Shown here: piece by piece, positions 4,360 to 6,611 of the stretch
Numbering within the stretch: the first letter of the stretch is position 1
Layout: each line of letters begins with the position of its first letter
Notes under the pieces: model-generated
The model's input: only the letters and a program-made list of their open reading frames with translations
What the model was told of the DNA's origin: nothing
Databases searched by the model: none
Source: an uncultured Oscillospiraceae bacterium
GTDB taxonomy: Bacteria; Bacillota; Clostridia; Oscillospirales; Acutalibacteraceae
Direction: 5' to 3'
NCBI GenBank assembly: GCA_900540305.1
Contig: UQFL01000082.1
Location: 1-6,611 of the forward strand
DNA length: 6,611 nt
Made by a program: the position numbers and the translations under genes

Positions 4360-5880
4360 TTATTCATTTACTGCTGCTTTTGTTTCGTTTTCAGCTTTGA
4401 TTTTTTCTCTCTTCTCCATGATTTCTTTCATCATCTTACGGTGACCGTCACCTGTGATATTGTAGAAATGCATAGGAACAAGCATAAGAAGATAGCCGAT
4501 TGCGGGAACAAGAGTTGTAAGAAGGAAGAGCGCCCAGTTTGTCTGAGTATTCTGAACAAGAGAGCCCTCTGTGTGCTGAATATATCCTGTGAAACCAAGT
4601 ACAGCCAAGCCAACTGAAGAAGAAATAGTATTTTCAATCTTACCTGTGAAGCTCATGATTGAAAGCATAATACCCTCAACACGGGTGCCTGTTTTCCATT
4701 CGATATAGTCAACCGTTTCAGCTTCCATTTCTTTTTGAATAAGGTTTTTGAATTCAAGAGGAATTGCGGTGAGACCTGTGAAGATAACTACAATAATACC
4801 GATTCCGAGAGAAACGCTTTCGCCCTCAGGCTTATTCATAAGGCCGTTGAAAGTTGTTGCCGCAAAAAGAACATGAAGAAGAATAGCTACGCCGCAGCAA
4901 GCCTGATAGAACTTTTTGCTGTCTGCTTTTCTGCCGAGAAGTTCAACAATCTTAGGAACAAGAAGTCCTGCGAAAAGGAATCCCGGGAATTTAACAACAT
5001 CGATAAATACATTGTATTTTCTGTCGAACATAAGGTCTGCAACGAAGTAGAAAGAAACCTGCTCCGCTATTTTACAGATAACAAAGAAAATGTTTCCGAG
5101 GAAGAGCATAAGAAGAGGTCTGTTTTTGAAAAGAAGTGAAAAACATTCCGCAACTGAGGGTACATCCTCTTTGTGTTCTGCTCTCTCTTTTGTATTTTTG
5201 TATGTAAGTCTTGTAAGGAATACGATACCGATTGCAGAAACGATTGCAGAGGTAAGGTACGCCTGAGGAGTATGGTCATTAAAATAAGGAAGAAGTGCAG
5301 CGCCTGCAACGAAAACCTGAGGAAGCGCACCGAGAACCGAACGAATAATTGAGCTGATACCGAAAAGCTTTGTTCGCTCAATACCGCTGGGCGTGATTGA
5401 AAACGCAAGGGCGCCCATCGGAATATCAAACGCCGTATAAGTAACATCAAGTCCTATAAAAAGAATTGTTGTATAAATAATATTGAAAACGGGAGACGCA
5501 TCTGCGCTGCCGATAAAGAAAAGTATCATAACGATTGATACGAAAATCGGCGCCCATTTGATATACGGTCTCATCTGACCGTCTTTAGTTCTCGTTTTGT
5601 CAACGATTACGCCCATAATCGGGTCATTGATAGCATCGAAAATACCGCAGAAAAGTCTGATTTTTGATGCCGTTCCCATCGGGTCCTTGAGCTTTTTGAA
5701 AAGCACATTTGTAAGGAAGAAGTTAATGTACTTTGATGAGGTCATGCTCGTGTTCATACCCTGAGCGCCTCTTCCGACAGCATAGGAAAGCGTTTCACGC
5801 CATGTCAGCACGGTTTCTTCGCCGACATCGGTTTTAACGATTTTGCTGTCAAGAAAATCTTTGACATTGATTTTTGCCAT
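4360..5880 (-). CDS. GPH-family (MelB-like) sugar or metabolite:cation symporter
   Basis: This 506-residue polytopic membrane protein belongs to the glycoside-pentoside-hexuronide:cation symporters within the major facilitator superfamily. The first hallmark is DAINDPIMGVIVDKTRT followed by RPY (82-106); D82 and D86 correspond to the helix II aspartates that bind the coupling cation in MelB. The second is DYIEWKTGTRVEG (391-403), the family loop signature, with K414 downstream at the conserved helix XI lysine position. About 12 hydrophobic segments can be seen, and both ends are charged and cytoplasmic. The length is slightly above the usual 450-480. The ATG has an excellent ribosome binding site, AGGAG (5889-5893) with eight bases between, overlapping the end of the HAD gene. 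The substrate cannot be read from the sequence. Its position between two phosphatases suggests a solute that is phosphorylated or linked to phosphate metabolism, which is inference. Confidence 0.92.
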   Translation of the reverse strand: MAKINVKDFLDSKIVKTDVGEETVLTWRETLSYAVGRGAQGMNTSMTSSKYINFFLTNVLFKKLKDPMGTASKIRLFCGIFDAINDPIMGVIVDKTRTKDGQMRPYIKWAPIFVSIVMILFFIGSADASPVFNIIYTTILFIGLDVTYTAFDIPMGALAFSITPSGIERTKLFGISSIIRSVLGALPQVFVAGAALLPYFNDHTPQAYLTSAIVSAIGIVFLTRLTYKNTKERAEHKEDVPSVAECFSLLFKNRPLLMLFLGNIFFVICKIAEQVSFYFVADLMFDRKYNVFIDVVKFPGFLFAGLLVPKIVELLGRKADSKKFYQACCGVAILLHVLFAATTFNGLMNKPEGESVSLGIGIIVVIFTGLTAIPLEFKNLIQKEMEAETVDYIEWKTGTRVEGIMLSIMSFTGKIENTISSSVGLAVLGFTGYIQHTEGSLVQNTQTNWALFLLTTLVPAIGYLLMLVPMHFYNITGDGHRKMMKEIMEKREKIKAENETKAAVNE

Positions 5881-5896
5881 TTCTTTTTCTCCTGTC

Positions 5897-6469
5897 TTAT
5901 TTAATTTTCGTTATTTTGTTTTTCTTAACAAAATACACATTGTCCGAAATATCCATCATCGCCTTATCATTCATCGAATCCGTATAAAAATTCACAATAT
6001 GCGCATCAGGATAAAGTTCGTTAAAAATTTTGACCTTGTTTTCAAGAAAACAAAGGCGTTTGAATTTGCCCGTGGTCTTGTCTATGCTTGAACCCACATA
6101 GTTTTTTATATTCATTCTCTTCATAATTTCATCGAGAATAAAATCGGTTGAACCGGAAACGACAATATCGTTTTCCGTTCTGACCGTTTCATACCACGGC
6201 TTTATTTTCTTTTCGTTTTTATTCCAGAAATCAACAACACTCTGAGAAACATCGCCGATTTTAGTATAATACCCTTCAAGAAATGATGCATATTCTTCAA
6301 TCGCCCGTTCGACAGTGAACAAATGAAGTGCATCTTTAACCGCTATCAAGCACAGTTTAGGAACATACTTCCAAATTCTCGCGTCTCGTTTCATATAATA
6401 CAAAACGAAATCTACAAGAGTTTCACCGTCGTAAATTGTGTTGTCGAAATCGAAAACATTAACTTCCAT
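5897..6469 (-). CDS. HAD-superfamily phosphatase, subfamily IB (SerB-like)
   Basis: The 190-residue product has the four HAD motifs: D7-F-D9-N-T (nucleophile D7 and acid/base D9), S105 in VVSGS, K145 in ENKVK, and D164-SMN-D168 for magnesium. A helical cap inserted between motifs I and II (about 17-95) marks it as a class I cap enzyme, like phosphoserine phosphatase and related small phosphomonoesterases. The substrate is not evident. The start at ATG 6467-6469 gives MEVNVFDFDNT, normal for the family. A TTG seven codons upstream is also in frame but lacks a ribosome binding site. The chosen ATG has only a weak GGGAT seven bases upstream. The stop is 16 bp before the GPH symporter gene, so this is the first gene of the leftward cluster seen in the window. 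Confidence 0.9.
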   Translation of the reverse strand: MEVNVFDFDNTIYDGETLVDFVLYYMKRDARIWKYVPKLCLIAVKDALHLFTVERAIEEYASFLEGYYTKIGDVSQSVVDFWNKNEKKIKPWYETVRTENDIVVSGSTDFILDEIMKRMNIKNYVGSSIDKTTGKFKRLCFLENKVKIFNELYPDAHIVNFYTDSMNDKAMMDISDNVYFVKKNKITKIK

Positions 6470-6507
6470 AATATAAATCCCGTTTTTCAAAATAATGTGT
6501 GTGTATT

Positions 6508-6540
6508 GTCAAATTTAAGTAAAAAATATTTATATTTGAC
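6508..6540. repeat. Inverted repeat upstream of the HAD gene, possible operator
   Basis: GTCAAATTTA (6508-6517) and TATATTTGAC (6531-6540) are inverted copies with nine of ten bases matching, separated by 13 bp. Each outer end holds a TTGAC element facing outward: TTGACA on the minus strand (6507-6512) and TTGACG on the plus strand (6536-6541). Neither has a convincing -10 at the right distance, so an operator reading is favoured over paired promoters. The 6470-6591 stretch otherwise shows only AT-rich sequence and a short TG run near 6496-6503. Confidence 0.3.
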
Positions 6541-6591
6541 GAAAAAACGCATTGAGCTTTTTGAACAGTGTTTTTATTAATATTAACAGAT

Positions 6592-6611
6592 CTGTCTCTT
6601 ATACACATCTC
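6592..6611. other. Tn5/Nextera transposase adapter, right end
   Basis: The last 20 bases read CTGTCTCTTATACACATCTC. The first 19 are the complete Tn5 mosaic end as it appears when a read runs through into the Nextera adapter, and the final C fits the adapter arm beginning CCGAGCC. This is library sequence, not genome, and genomic DNA ends at about 6591. Confidence 0.97.

Noticed and set aside
6470..6490. HAD protein extended seven codons to a TTG
   Set aside because: TTG is a rare start, no ribosome binding site precedes it, and MEVNVFDFDNT is the normal family beginning.
6542..6562. Hairpin AAAAAcGC/GCTTTTT as a terminator
   Set aside because: It has only two G-C pairs and a bulge, so it is too weak to call.
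10..6591. CRISPR arrays, tRNA or rRNA genes, riboswitches, phage or defence genes
   Set aside because: No regularly spaced repeats, cloverleaf-like blocks, known riboswitch cores or related coding signatures were seen on either strand.
6592..6611. End of a real Tn5-like transposon
   Set aside because: The match is to the engineered mosaic end with an adapter base, it occurs at both contig ends, and no transposase gene is present.

Overview
The window is chromosomal DNA from a low-GC Gram-positive bacterium. It is most likely a Clostridia member of the Oscillospiraceae/Lachnospiraceae gut type. Support comes from the AT-rich intergenic DNA, purine-rich ribosome binding sites, intrinsic terminators, and the pairing of a small J-domain membrane protein with a zinc-ribbon membrane protein whose start carries an RFMYGRYG motif. 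The taxonomic placement is an inference from protein style, not from a marker gene. Both ends carry Nextera/Tn5 mosaic-end adapter sequence (1-9 and 6592-6611). The piece is therefore a whole assembled contig, and the genome sequence proper runs from about 10 to 6591.

Layout: a leftward PAP2-family membrane phosphatase (89-991, GTG start) ends at a strong terminator (13-46). A divergent intergenic region (992-1150) holds candidate promoters in both directions and three ACA-ended hexamers at exact 11-bp spacing, which resemble a tandem response-regulator site. Three rightward genes follow: a membrane-anchored J-domain protein (1151-1990), a two-helix zinc-ribbon membrane protein (1999-2442) and a short DtxR-family metal-dependent repressor (2498-2872). 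The repressor has its own TATAAT-containing upstream region. A symmetric hairpin (2886-2919) terminates transcription from both sides.

The right half is a leftward three-gene cluster, transcribed in the order HAD phosphatase (5897-6469), GPH-family cation symporter (4360-5880), calcineurin-like metallophosphoesterase (2941-4308). The first two genes are 16 bp apart with a strong ribosome binding site. The third is separated by a terminator-like hairpin whose three-base loop is an AUG. A transporter between two phosphatases suggests uptake and dephosphorylation of a small molecule, but the substrate cannot be read from the sequence.

There is no mobile element, CRISPR array, RNA gene or defence system. 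The points most worth checking are the periodic repeats between the phosphatase and J-domain genes, the Cys/His tail of the PAP2 protein, the mixed metal-ligand set of the DtxR protein, the Asn-to-Thr change in the metallophosphoesterase, and the AUG-loop hairpin in the right-hand cluster.
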